A stretch of 23,839 nucleotides of DNA, taken from CAYWNA01 sp964459305. GTDB lineage: Bacteria > Planctomycetota > Planctomycetia > Pirellulales > Pirellulaceae. The stretch covers positions 1-23,839 of the forward strand of contig CAYWNA010000201.1 of the NCBI GenBank assembly GCA_964459305.1, read 5' to 3'. Below, in pieces: positions 14,439 through 23,200 of the stretch. A program made the position numbers and the translations under genes. Positions within the stretch are counted from its first letter, which is position 1. Every line of letters starts with the position of its first letter. Under the pieces are notes generated by a model that had not been told where the DNA came from, ran no database searches, and saw only the letters and a program-made list of their open reading frames with translations.

Positions 14439-17400
14439 ATGACGCTTTCAAGTCTGACCTCACTCGCACAGTGCCTATTCGTGGCAGCCACGGCGGCCGG
14501 CGATGCCGAGTATGTCATTGAACCGCCGAAGGAAATCCCGATTGCCCACGACGTCGATGTGGTTGTCGTGGGTGGATCCAGCGGCGCGGTCCAGTGTGCG
14601 TGTGAAGCAGCGAGTCAGGGCGCAAGCGTGTTCCTGCTCGCTCCACGAGCGTATCTGGGGACCGACATCTGCTCGACGCTGCGTCTGTGGCTAGAAGAAG
14701 ACGAACGGCCAAAGTCGAAGCTGGCAGTCGCGTGCTTTGGCCAGGAACGCCGGGCAACGCCCTACGCAGTCAAAGCCGCAATGGACCGTGCCTTGCTGGA
14801 GGCCGGCGTTTCTTATCTGACCGGATGCTTTGCCACGGATGTCTTGCGCGACAAGAACGGTCGGCTTGCCGGCATTGTCATGGCCAACCGCAGCGGCCGG
14901 CAGGCTGTCCGGGCCAAGGTGGTCGTCGATGCAACCGAACGGGCCGTCGTCGCGCGGTTGTCCGAGGTGAAGTTTCGCCCGTTCGTACCTGGACCGCAGA
15001 CCTTCAGACGTGTGGTCATCGGAGGCCCGATGCGAAACGGCGACATGGTGTCCGGCGAGAAGAAGGATTTCACCTGTGATTCGGCAGCAGACGGAACAAA
15101 GCATCGCCTGCCGGTCTATGAGTACACGCTCCGGATCGACCTGCAGGACAACGACTTCAGGTCCTTCCAGCACCTGGAACATCAGGCGCGAGGCATGACC
15201 TACACCACAGACTCGGAGATGGCCTCCGAAACGCTGTACCACCTTCCGTCCGACACGATCGTCGGCGAAGGACGCCTGGAATCATGGCCCGGCTCAGACC
15301 GGGTGAAGGTTGGACCGTTCCGGCCCAAGGGCACCGCTCGACTCTATGTCCTCGGTGCGTACACGGACATGGACAGCGCGGCTGCGGCCAAGCTCTTGCG
15401 GCCGGTCGAACTGATGGCCGTCGGAAGGCGGATCGGACGCGCGGTGGCCGCCGAGGCTCGCGAACTCCCGGATGTGAAGAGTGCACGTCTCCTGGAGGTG
15501 GATGCCGATGGCGGCATCACGGCGACTGTTGACGAGGAATTGGGCGGAATCAGGTCCACCGAACTCGGAACGGTTCATGCCGGTCGTCGTCCCCTTCCGA
15601 TCCTGGGGCGATACGATGTTGTTGTCGTGGGCGGCGGCACCTCGGGCGCTCCGGCAGGACTCGCAGCCGCCAGAAGCGGTGCCAAAACGCTAGTCGTCGA
15701 GTACCTTCATGAGCTGGGCGGCGTAGGCACGGTCGGTTTGATCGGCGCGTACTGGCGTGGCCTGCGGCGAGGATTCACGGCGTACATCGACGAGCACGTG
15801 AAGACGCAGAAAGGCAGATGGAATGCCGTGGAAAAGGCCGAGTGGTTCCGCGCCGAATTGGTCAGCAGCGGCGCGGAAGTGTGGTTTGGCACGCTTGGTT
15901 GTGGCGCAGTGGTCGAAAACAGCCAGGTCCGCGGAGTCATTGTGGCCACGCCCTTGGGGCGCGGAGTCGTGTTGGCCAAGGTGGTGGTCGATGCGACAGG
16001 AAACGCTGACGTAGCCGCCTGTGCCGGCGCGCAGACTCAGTACAGCATCTCCGACCGAGGAAGCCTGAACGTGCAAGTCGCCGGCTTTCCCGATCGTCCC
16101 ATGAAGAACTCTTACGTGAACACCTGCTACACCATGGTCGATGACACCGATGTTCTGGACGTATGGCACTTGATGACATGGAAGCGGGTCGCGTCTAAGG
16201 AAGAACCGGCCGCCTTCGACGTGGGACAACTGGTGGACTCGCGGGAACGGCGCCGAATCGTCGGCGACTACATGCTGACAACTCACGATATCCTGAATCA
16301 TCGCACTTTCCCCGACACGATCAGCCAGCACTACAGCAACTTCGACGCGGCGGCCTTTCCCGATGCGGACCTGCTACTATTGGCCAACGCGAAAGGTCCC
16401 AACTTCCATACCGATCTTCCTTACCGCTGTCTGCTGCCGAAAGGCATGGACGGCATCCTGGTGATTGGACTGGGGGCCAGTTCAGATCGCGACGCCATGA
16501 CGCTGATTCGCATGCAACCCGACTTGCAGAATCAAGGCTACGCCGCCGGCCTGGCCGCGGCTGCGGCTGCCAGAATTGGCGGGCACACGCGCAACGTCGA
16601 TATCAAAGCATTGCAGAAGGAGCTGATCCGCGATGACCTCCTGGACGAACGGGTATACACCGATCGCGACTCTTATCCGATGAGCGCCTCGAAGATCAAT
16701 GAAGCCGTCGAGGCGTTGATCGCTTCGGACAAGGGCGAGAGTGTGCTCCGCGCCCTGGCGGCCATCGTAGCCCATCCCGAGGAAGCAATTCCCCTGCTAG
16801 TGCATCGCTACCAGAAAACTCCCGACGGAGCGGCCAAATTGAGATACGCGCAAATCCTTGCCATCTTGGGAGATCCCGCGGGCGCCACAACCCTGATCCA
16901 GGCGGTCGACGCGAGCGAAGGATGGGACGAAGGCGTGCCGCTGACATCCGAGCGCAAGACGGGCAACACGTTCAGCGATCTAGATCGGCTGGTCATCGCG
17001 CTGGGCTACAGCCGCGCACCAGAGGCCCTAACGCCCCTGATCACGAAACTCAAGCAGTTGAAACCAGAATACAGGCTATCCCATTTCAAGGCGATCTCCC
17101 TGGCCTTGCGCCATCACCCTCCCGCCACCGCGGTCGCCGAACCGCTACGCAAGTTGCTGGAGCAGCCGGGTTTTACAGGTCATGCAACGGTCGTCTCCCC
17201 AATGCCAAAGGAAGGACGCGCAACACATTCATTGTCCACCGTGCCAAAACGCCGTGTCACCGGGGGCCGGGGTGGAGCCAGCCTGAACAAAGCGTACAAA
17301 TTGCTGATCATCGCGGCCATGCTTTATCGTTGCGGCGACCTCGACGGCACGGCAACGGGCATCCTCAAACAATACGCACAGGATATCCACGGGCACTTTG

Positions 17401-17465
17401 CCCGCTACGCACAACGAACACTGGCCGGCCAACTTTGCGACGTGCCGCCTGAACAACGAAACTGA
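14439..17465 (+). CDS. Secreted tandem FAD-dependent oxidoreductase with C-terminal HEAT-like repeats
   Basis: A 1008-aa protein from ATG 14439, with AGGA about 9 bases upstream. The short hydrophobic N-terminus (LTSLAQCLFVAATAAGDA) suggests export. Two FAD_oxidored-type dinucleotide-binding units are present. One starts VDVVVVGGSSGAVQCA (glycines at about 45-49) and ends in KVVVDATERAVVARL; the other starts YDVVVVGGGTSGAPAG (398-403) and ends in KVVVDATGNADVA, then the closing FAD motif GMDGILVIGLGASSDRDAM near 675-695. The first copy's loop is GGSSGA rather than GxGxxG, so it may be structural only. From about residue 760 on, the sequence is helical HEAT-like repeats (LRALAAIVAHPEEAIPLLV, YAQILAILGDPAGATTL, LSHFKAISLALRHH). 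Electron donor and acceptor are unknown. It follows the PLP-enzyme gene by 122 bases on the same strand. Confidence 0.85.
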   Translation: MTLSSLTSLAQCLFVAATAAGDAEYVIEPPKEIPIAHDVDVVVVGGSSGAVQCACEAASQGASVFLLAPRAYLGTDICSTLRLWLEEDERPKSKLAVACFGQERRATPYAVKAAMDRALLEAGVSYLTGCFATDVLRDKNGRLAGIVMANRSGRQAVRAKVVVDATERAVVARLSEVKFRPFVPGPQTFRRVVIGGPMRNGDMVSGEKKDFTCDSAADGTKHRLPVYEYTLRIDLQDNDFRSFQHLEHQARGMTYTTDSEMASETLYHLPSDTIVGEGRLESWPGSDRVKVGPFRPKGTARLYVLGAYTDMDSAAAAKLLRPVELMAVGRRIGRAVAAEARELPDVKSARLLEVDADGGITATVDEELGGIRSTELGTVHAGRRPLPILGRYDVVVVGGGTSGAPAGLAAARSGAKTLVVEYLHELGGVGTVGLIGAYWRGLRRGFTAYIDEHVKTQKGRWNAVEKAEWFRAELVSSGAEVWFGTLGCGAVVENSQVRGVIVATPLGRGVVLAKVVVDATGNADVAACAGAQTQYSISDRGSLNVQVAGFPDRPMKNSYVNTCYTMVDDTDVLDVWHLMTWKRVASKEEPAAFDVGQLVDSRERRRIVGDYMLTTHDILNHRTFPDTISQHYSNFDAAAFPDADLLLLANAKGPNFHTDLPYRCLLPKGMDGILVIGLGASSDRDAMTLIRMQPDLQNQGYAAGLAAAAAARIGGHTRNVDIKALQKELIRDDLLDERVYTDRDSYPMSASKINEAVEALIASDKGESVLRALAAIVAHPEEAIPLLVHRYQKTPDGAAKLRYAQILAILGDPAGATTLIQAVDASEGWDEGVPLTSERKTGNTFSDLDRLVIALGYSRAPEALTPLITKLKQLKPEYRLSHFKAISLALRHHPPATAVAEPLRKLLEQPGFTGHATVVSPMPKEGRATHSLSTVPKRRVTGGRGGASLNKAYKLLIIAAMLYRCGDLDGTATGILKQYAQDIHGHFARYAQRTLAGQLCDVPPEQRN

Positions 17466-17466
17466 G

Positions 17467-17479
17467 TGAGGGTGTCCGG
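17467..17479 (+). repeat. 13-base post-stop repeat, copy 2
   Basis: TGAGGGTGTCCGG is identical to 14318-14330 and placed at the same distance after a stop codon (TGA 17463-17465). Confidence 0.45.
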
Positions 17480-17529
17480 GACTTCGAATGGGCAAAGGCA
17501 TTCTGTACCCGAACGTTGCATATCACCGT

Positions 17530-17558
17530 GGCGAGCGGCGGGCGTTAGCCCGCTGATT
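17530..17558 (+). repeat. REP element with GCGGGC-GTTA-GCCCGC hairpin
   Basis: The 29-base unit starts GGCGAGC and ends GCTGATT. It contains a perfect 6-bp stem with a GTTA loop. It forms an inverted pair with 17650-17678, and a degenerate copy lies at 3631-3654. A fragment of a REP-associated transposase is present at 5160-5387. Confidence 0.75.
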
Positions 17559-17649
17559 GAAGTGGCAAACCTCACCCGGTATGTCTATCGGAGGACTTCA
17601 CCATCGGTGAATTCCGGAACGGTGTGTGAGACATTCGGTCTATTCGAGT

Positions 17650-17678
17650 AATCAGGGGCCTGACGGCCCCCGCTCGCC
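17650..17678 (-). repeat. REP element, inverted partner with GGGGCC-TGAC-GGCCCC hairpin
   Basis: Reverse-complement alignment to 17530-17558 is ungapped over 29 bases, with identical outer ends (AATCAG... and ...CGCTCGCC). The inner stem differs, but the changes are compensatory, so a perfect 6-bp stem with a tetraloop is kept. It lies between the convergent FAD and serine dehydratase genes and could act in termination. Confidence 0.75.
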
Positions 17679-17749
17679 GACTTTCTGCAGCCAACGGGTG
17701 TAGGAACGATCTCGGTGCCGTTCCGCGAGGCGCCGAGCTGTTTCCCGTC

Positions 17750-19315
17750 TTACGACGAACCGCCTTTGAGATTGGCTAAGTTTTTCTCAATCTCTCGGGA
17801 CGTGCCGGTCATCGATAGCCCGCCCAATGCTGTGCAACGCAGTTCGCGAGGTAGGCTGCGACCGACCCGGTCGGCCGTTTCGATCACTTCGTCGAGTGGG
17901 ATCACGGCATTGCAGTCGGCCAGCGCCATGTTCGCGCAGGCCAACGCGTTGCTGGCGGCCATGACGTTTTTGCCGAGGCAGGGGACTTCGACGCGGCTCG
18001 CCACCGGATCGCAGATCCAGCCGAGGGAGTTCTGGAGGGCCATCGAAGCGGCAGCCAGCGTCTGGGGCGTGCTGCCGTCGGCCAGCGTCACGAGGGCGGC
18101 GGCAGCCATCGAGGCTGCGCTTCCGCACTCCGCCTGGCAGCCGGCCACTTCCGCTGCGAACGTAGAGCGGGTAGCGATAAAGACGCCGATCAAGCCGGCG
18201 GACAACATGGCCTTGGCGACGGCCTCGTCAGGCAGATTCATCTCGTCCGCAACCGCCACGCAAGCGCCGGGCAGGGCGCCGCAAGCACCGGCCGTCGGCG
18301 CCGCGACGATAACGCCCATCGAGCTCTTCACTTCCATCAACGCTGTGACGTAGAGCACGATCCGGTTCAGCACGCCGGCCGCAAGCAGTCGATCTGCTTC
18401 CATCCGTGACTTGTAGATACCGCACTGATGGCCCAGGATGCGATCCCGGTACTCCGTGCCGTCAATTCCCTGTTGAATGGAGCGACGCAGAATGCGAACG
18501 ATCTCGGTCATCCGCACGAGAACCTCGTCTTCGCTCAGGTCGCCGCGTGTTCTCTCGTAGTCCACGGCCAGTTTCCAAAGCGGAGCATGCATGCCGGCAT
18601 CGTATTGCAGCATTTCCTCACAAGTGGAGAAGGGTACCGTCATGCTCCTTCGCGACATCACGGGCAGGACGGGGGCCAGTCGCTTCACGGATTGAACCGC
18701 AGCTGCGTCCCGAAGAGCTGCAATCGTCGCTTCGTCGACAAACTGCTGTGCCTTGATCTGCACTATTTGGCCATCGGCGGATTCGTGCAGCAGGATTTCA
18801 TCAGAGTCGAGGAGAGCATCGAGTCGGGTCGCGATCTCCCGCCCGTCGCCGTCAAAGCGGATTAGCGTCTCGGCGTAATCACCGGCGATGGCGACGGGGA
18901 AACCGTCGATTTCGATCACTTCGATCATACCGCCGCCAGTGGAAATAGCTTTCAGCGAATGCTGCTGACGCGCGTTCCGCAAGGCGAGCCGGTACGTGTT
19001 GGGATGCGGATCGCCAAGGGCGGCGATATCGATACTGACTCGGACGCCCGCCTCGCGAATCGCCTTCGGCGAATCGGGTAATCGCTCGTCATCGGCCTCC
19101 CATCCCAGAAGGCCACCGAACAATCCCATGTCCGACCCCTGACTCTCATGCGTCGTGGCCAGCGACCCGTTTCGGTCGAATTCGATCAGGACTTCCTCGA
19201 TGTCACCATTCATCAAGTCGCGAGCCAATCTGCCGATGCGCAGAGCGGCAGCGCAATGAGAACTGGATGCTCCACGCATGACGGGGCCAATGACGTCGTT
19301 GAAGATACTGATCAT
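17750..19315 (-). CDS. sdaA: L-serine dehydratase (ammonia-lyase), iron-sulfur dependent, single chain
   Basis: A 521-aa protein from ATG 19315, with AAAGG 5 bases upstream. The open frame extends further upstream to 19534, but that part is arginine-rich antisense-like sequence. Residues 1-160 are the beta (substrate/allosteric) domain, starting ISIFNDVIGPVMRGASSSHC with the SSSH signature. The alpha catalytic domain follows from about 240: AGMHAPLWKLAVDYE, GVIVAAPTAGACGALPGA, AAEVAGCQAECGSAASMAA, LGWICDPVASRVEVPCLGKN. Cysteines 393, 435 and 446 have the same spacing (42 and 11) as the three [4Fe-4S] ligands in Legionella serine dehydratase. The enzyme deaminates serine to pyruvate and ammonia in the cytosol; the cluster makes it oxygen-sensitive. 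It is somewhat longer than the usual 450-460 aa because of the region between the two domains. The upstream gene on the same strand is a frameshifted membrane protein. Confidence 0.93.
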   Translation of the reverse strand: MISIFNDVIGPVMRGASSSHCAAALRIGRLARDLMNGDIEEVLIEFDRNGSLATTHESQGSDMGLFGGLLGWEADDERLPDSPKAIREAGVRVSIDIAALGDPHPNTYRLALRNARQQHSLKAISTGGGMIEVIEIDGFPVAIAGDYAETLIRFDGDGREIATRLDALLDSDEILLHESADGQIVQIKAQQFVDEATIAALRDAAAVQSVKRLAPVLPVMSRRSMTVPFSTCEEMLQYDAGMHAPLWKLAVDYERTRGDLSEDEVLVRMTEIVRILRRSIQQGIDGTEYRDRILGHQCGIYKSRMEADRLLAAGVLNRIVLYVTALMEVKSSMGVIVAAPTAGACGALPGACVAVADEMNLPDEAVAKAMLSAGLIGVFIATRSTFAAEVAGCQAECGSAASMAAAALVTLADGSTPQTLAAASMALQNSLGWICDPVASRVEVPCLGKNVMAASNALACANMALADCNAVIPLDEVIETADRVGRSLPRELRCTALGGLSMTGTSREIEKNLANLKGGSS

Positions 19316-19407
19316 AGCGACCTTTATCGTAAGACATTGGGCCTGTGCCTCGCCAGTGCAGGTGCGTGCGATGGTAGTGAGCAAGTCAAGCTGCCGCCCA
19401 GCGCTGA

Positions 19408-19805
19408 CTACGGATAGTCGTACTCCGGATTGTCCGGATCGAAATCCATGTCGGTCAGACCGACGTTGAGCTTGACGTCCTGGTAGTTGCACTCTTCGTC
19501 CACCGGCGGATCTTCGCCTTCGGCCTCGGGCCACAGATACGCCACGTATCGCAAGTTGGTATGGCTACCTCGGGGCCTTTCACATCACGGCCCTGCGTGG
19601 CTGCCCTACTCTGAATCACGTACTGGGCAATCGCCAGTCCGACACCCGTTACCACGAGCAACCCCAACACAAGCGACGTTCCGATCGCGATACGACGCAA
19701 CCAGGATCGCTTTGGCGGCTTTTTCTGCGTCGCCGGTTTGGCGTCGTTCATCGAAAGGTCGACATCCGTTTCGTCTTGCTGTAGCGTCATCGATCCGTTC
19801 CCCAT
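19408..19805 (-). pseudogene. Frameshifted single-pass membrane protein
   Basis: The frame from ATG 19805 (or ATG 19790) encodes an acidic start (TLQQDETDVDLSMNDAK), a basic stretch (KKPPKRSWLRR), a transmembrane helix (IAIGTSLVLGLLVVTGVGLA) and a short periplasmic stalk (YVIQSRAATQGRDVKGPEVA). After about residue 83 it becomes atypical and stops at 19455. In a second frame the same strand continues with sensible sequence, NLRYVAYLWPEAEGEDPPVD followed by QDVKLNVGLTDMDFDPDNPE, ending at TAG 19410-19408. One indel near 19555-19565 joins the two into a protein of about 130 aa. It may be a true lesion or a sequencing error in a draft assembly. I know no family. It lies 92 bases upstream of the serine dehydratase gene. 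Confidence 0.6.
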
Positions 19806-19930
19806 ACCAATCCGTCGGCTAAAGGGTAAAGAACTTGATACCGCCGACAGAACTGATTCTACGAGGAGAAACTAGCGATTCAAAGGCGGCAGGGAGGCTA
19901 CGGGCATCACTGACGCGCCCGACAAAACTC

Positions 19931-19992
19931 GTGGGATAGGCTTCCAGCCTGTCGGGAGTATGGGAAAACGACAGGCTGGAAGCCTATCCCAC
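19931..19992. repeat. Perfect 24-bp inverted repeat (GTGGGATAGG element)
   Basis: Left arm 19931-19954 starts GTGGGATAGGCTTCCAGCC and right arm 19969-19992 is its exact reverse complement. The loop is 14 bases. It could form a very stable hairpin. Its position next to the assembly gap suggests it belongs to a multi-copy repeat family. Confidence 0.8.
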
Positions 19993-20009
19993 GCCCCAAT
20001 CCGACTTAT
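19984..20009 (+). repeat. 26-base direct repeat, copy 1
   Basis: The segment CTATCCCACGCCCCAATCCG plus 6 bases recurs at 20073-20098 with one difference. It overlaps the end of the inverted-repeat right arm. The N gap lies between the two copies. Confidence 0.7.
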
Positions 20010-20010
20010 T

Positions 20011-20020
20011 NNNNNNNNNN
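20011..20020. other. Assembly gap (10 Ns)
   Basis: Ten consecutive undetermined bases. Ten is likely a placeholder length and not a measured distance, so the order of the two sides is a scaffolding inference. Confidence 0.95.
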
Positions 20021-20072
20021 TGGTTTTGCCTTCCTGCGTGGTGTTTTTTTGTTATATCTTCTGTTTTTATCA

Positions 20073-20098
20073 CTATCCCACGCCGCAATCCGACTTAT
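20073..20098 (+). repeat. 26-base direct repeat, copy 2
   Basis: Matches 19984-20009 at 25 of 26 positions. It is followed by GTCGGGCGCGGC instead of the gap. Confidence 0.7.
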
Positions 20099-20288
20099 GT
20101 CGGGCGCGGCATCACTGCCCGACCCAAACGACGCTCATCACCCCGCCGGGCTCTGGCGCCGCTGCCAAGATTGCTTTGCTGGACACACCAACATAGGAGC
20201 CGTTATCATTCACGGGTACGTGATTGACATGAGCGCGGTCAGTAAGTAGATCGGCCAAAAAGAATGTGGCAAATAGGAGATGACTTCG

Positions 20289-23200
20289 ATGAATAGAATG
20301 ATCGTTTTTTGTGCGGGCATGTTGGTTACCTGGTACGCGTCGACCGCCGTGGCTGTGGAAGGCGGGCTGGTCGTTTGTATCGGCACGGAGTCGCTTCAGA
20401 GAGTTGCCAATGAGTGGGAAAAACCGGGTTGTATTTTTCATTGTCTGGAGACGTCGGACGACGAGATTTCCAAGCTTCGGGAACGGGTCCAGGCGGCCGG
20501 TTGTTATGGCAAGGTATCCGTGGCTCGATTTGACGGCGAGCGCCTGCCGTATATCAACAATCTGGTGAACAGGATCGTGATCCGGGATGCGCAGTGCGGT
20601 ATACCGGCCGAGGAGGTTCGGCGCGTCCTTGCTCCCTTCGGCACGGCAGTAGCCCCGGAAGGTTCCTCGTGCCTTCCGCAGCCCGTGGCGCAGATGGGCG
20701 ATGGTTTGGTCAAGTACTCGAAGCCCTATCCGTCGAACATCGACGAGTGGCCACAATATTTGCACGGGGCCGACAACAACTGCGTGGCGCAGGATGCCGT
20801 GGTGGGTCCGCCGCGTCATGTCCAATGGATTTCCGGTCCGGCCTGGACGCGTGCGCACATCGGGGCGGCGACCATCTCCAGCATGGTCTCGTCGGGCGGC
20901 CGGCTATTCACCATCGAAGACACCGAGACCGCCGAGAATCCCCTTCTTCCGGCCAAGTGGAAGCTGATTGCTCGCAGCGCCTTTAGCGGCGTTGAGCTTT
21001 GGGCGCTGGACTACCCGCAGTGGGAACAGGTGACCGTCTATATCAAGAATTATCACACCCAGATGCAGCGGCGACTGGTGGCCATCGGCGATACCGTCTA
21101 CTGCACGCCGGGGCTCACCGCTGGAGTGACCGCCCTGGATGCGGCAACCGGAAAAACAGTGAGGCAATATGAGGGCACGGAAGGGACAAAGGAGTTTGTC
21201 TATCACGAGGACCGGCTCTACATCGTCGTCGGTGACCGCATGTCCTTCGACAGTTACAGAGGAGCGGCGGCAAAGGCTGCGACAAAGCGCAGAAGGGGCC
21301 AAAAAGGCAAGAGCAGCGAGGACGCGACCGAGAGCGAGGCGGGTCCCAGACTGACTTTCGGCGGAGACGGCTTTCCGCTTTCGGCCTACAATCCGCAAAC
21401 ACGTAATGCCGAGAATCCCACCTGCGTTATCGTGGCGATGGATGCCCGGACTGGCGAAGAAGCCTGGCGGAGCGGGAAGATTACCAAGTATACGGGCTGC
21501 TCGATGGCGCTGAAGGGCGACAAGCTGGTTTACCAGTCCGCCAGCGGAGTATTCTGCCTGGATGCCGGGACCGGTGCGGAAAACTGGGCGGTCAAAAAGA
21601 ATGTCCCGTACGGAAGAGGGAATTCGCCAAACACGCTGGTGCTCACCGACGACGCGGCTTATTCCGAAGAAGGAAAACAGGTCTTTGCCTATGCGCTGGC
21701 GGATGGCAGCGATTATTGGGGCAAGTCTATACAAGCGCGAAAGGGATACCAGGCCTCGACCGATATCCTGATTGCCGCCGATGCCCTGTGGATGTGCGGC
21801 GTCTGCAATAATGCGAAAGGAATCGCCACCAAACGACCGACCAGCTACAACCTGAAAACAGGTGATGAGATCAGGACGATTCCCCAGATACTTTCCAAGC
21901 CGATGGGGCACGACCGCTGTTTCCGTAATTTCATTACCGAACGCTATTTCATTAACAGCAAAACCGGCGGGCCGGACTGCATGGATCTGGTGAGCGACGC
22001 CGAGTATCCCGCTCCCTTCACGCGTGCCACGTGCAGCATGGGTCCGTTGCCCTGCAACGGACTGATTTATTGCGGCCCCTACGCCTGCCAGTGCCACCTT
22101 CCCGTCGGTCTACACAACTTCAACGTCTACTACACCAACGAGAAGTCGCTGGGCACCAAGGGGCAGATCGTGAAAGTCGAACGGTCGATTCGCCTTAAAA
22201 AGGGCCCGGCCTACGGCCACTCCGGCAAGGCCGCAGACGCTCCCTGGCCGACCTATCGGCAGGATGACCGCCGCTATGCGGGGGCCGCTCAGAGCGTACC
22301 GGCTACCGGGCTCAAGCGTGTGTGGCAGGCCCGGTTCCCGTCCGCCGCCAGCGCGCCGGTAATTGCCGAGGGCAAGATCTTCATTGCCGAAACCGATGCG
22401 CATACCCTGCGCGCCCTGGATGCGGGCAGCGGAAAGACGCTGTGGGAATATATTGCCGGCGGCCGTATTGATTCGCCGCCGACCTATCACAAAGGACTCT
22501 TGCTGTTTGGCAGTCGCGATGGTTGGGTGCAGTGCATACGCGCCTCCGACGGGGCGCTCTCGTGGCGTTTCAGGGATCTGCCCGACAAACTGATCTGCGC
22601 CTTCGATCAGATCGAGTCCGCCTGGCCCGTCCATGGCAGCGTGCTGATCAAGAACCCTTCGACAAGCTCAGGGCAGGCGATTGCCTATTTCTGTGCCGGT
22701 CGGTCATCCTATCTCGACGGCGGCCTGTTCATCTATGGTCTGGACCCCGTCACGGGCGCGATCCGTCACCAGCGGCAGTTCTACGGCCCCTATGCCAAAG
22801 ACGGCTTCCCCGCCTTTGTCGAAGAGGGAAACCGGTCGGAAACGGAAGTGATTCTCGGAACCACCGCCGATGTCATGACCAGCGAGGGCGACACGCTCTA
22901 CATCCGACAGCGGGCCTTCAATCTCGACCTGACAGACGCCGCGCCCGGAAAGCATCTGCTCGCCTCTGCCGGGATGCTTGAAGCAAACCGTCACCACCGG
23001 GAATACAAGCTCGTCCAGGAAGATTTCAACCACCGAAAAATGTGGACCACCGAAAGGACAGAATACCCAACCGGCGACATCATTGTTTCCGATGGCTCCG
23101 ACTACTACTCCGTGTTCGGCCATCCCGTCAACCGCGGGGAGAGCTTCAATCCGCGCAACGGCTATGCGCTGATGGCCAAGACCCGGACGGGAGACAACTG

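Larger units (their letters stand above)
19806..20288. other. Repeat-rich intergenic region containing a scaffold gap
   Basis: This 483-base stretch includes the 24-bp inverted repeat at 19931-19992, the N run at 20011-20020, a T-rich patch at about 20020-20070, and two 26-base direct repeats that flank the gap. No reading frame here looks coding. The true distance across the gap is unknown. Confidence 0.6.

Noticed and set aside
19316..19534. N-terminal extension of serine dehydratase by 73 residues
   Set aside because: The extension is arginine- and glycine-rich shadow sequence opposite the frameshifted gene; the family starts at ISIFNDVIGP with its own ribosome-binding site.
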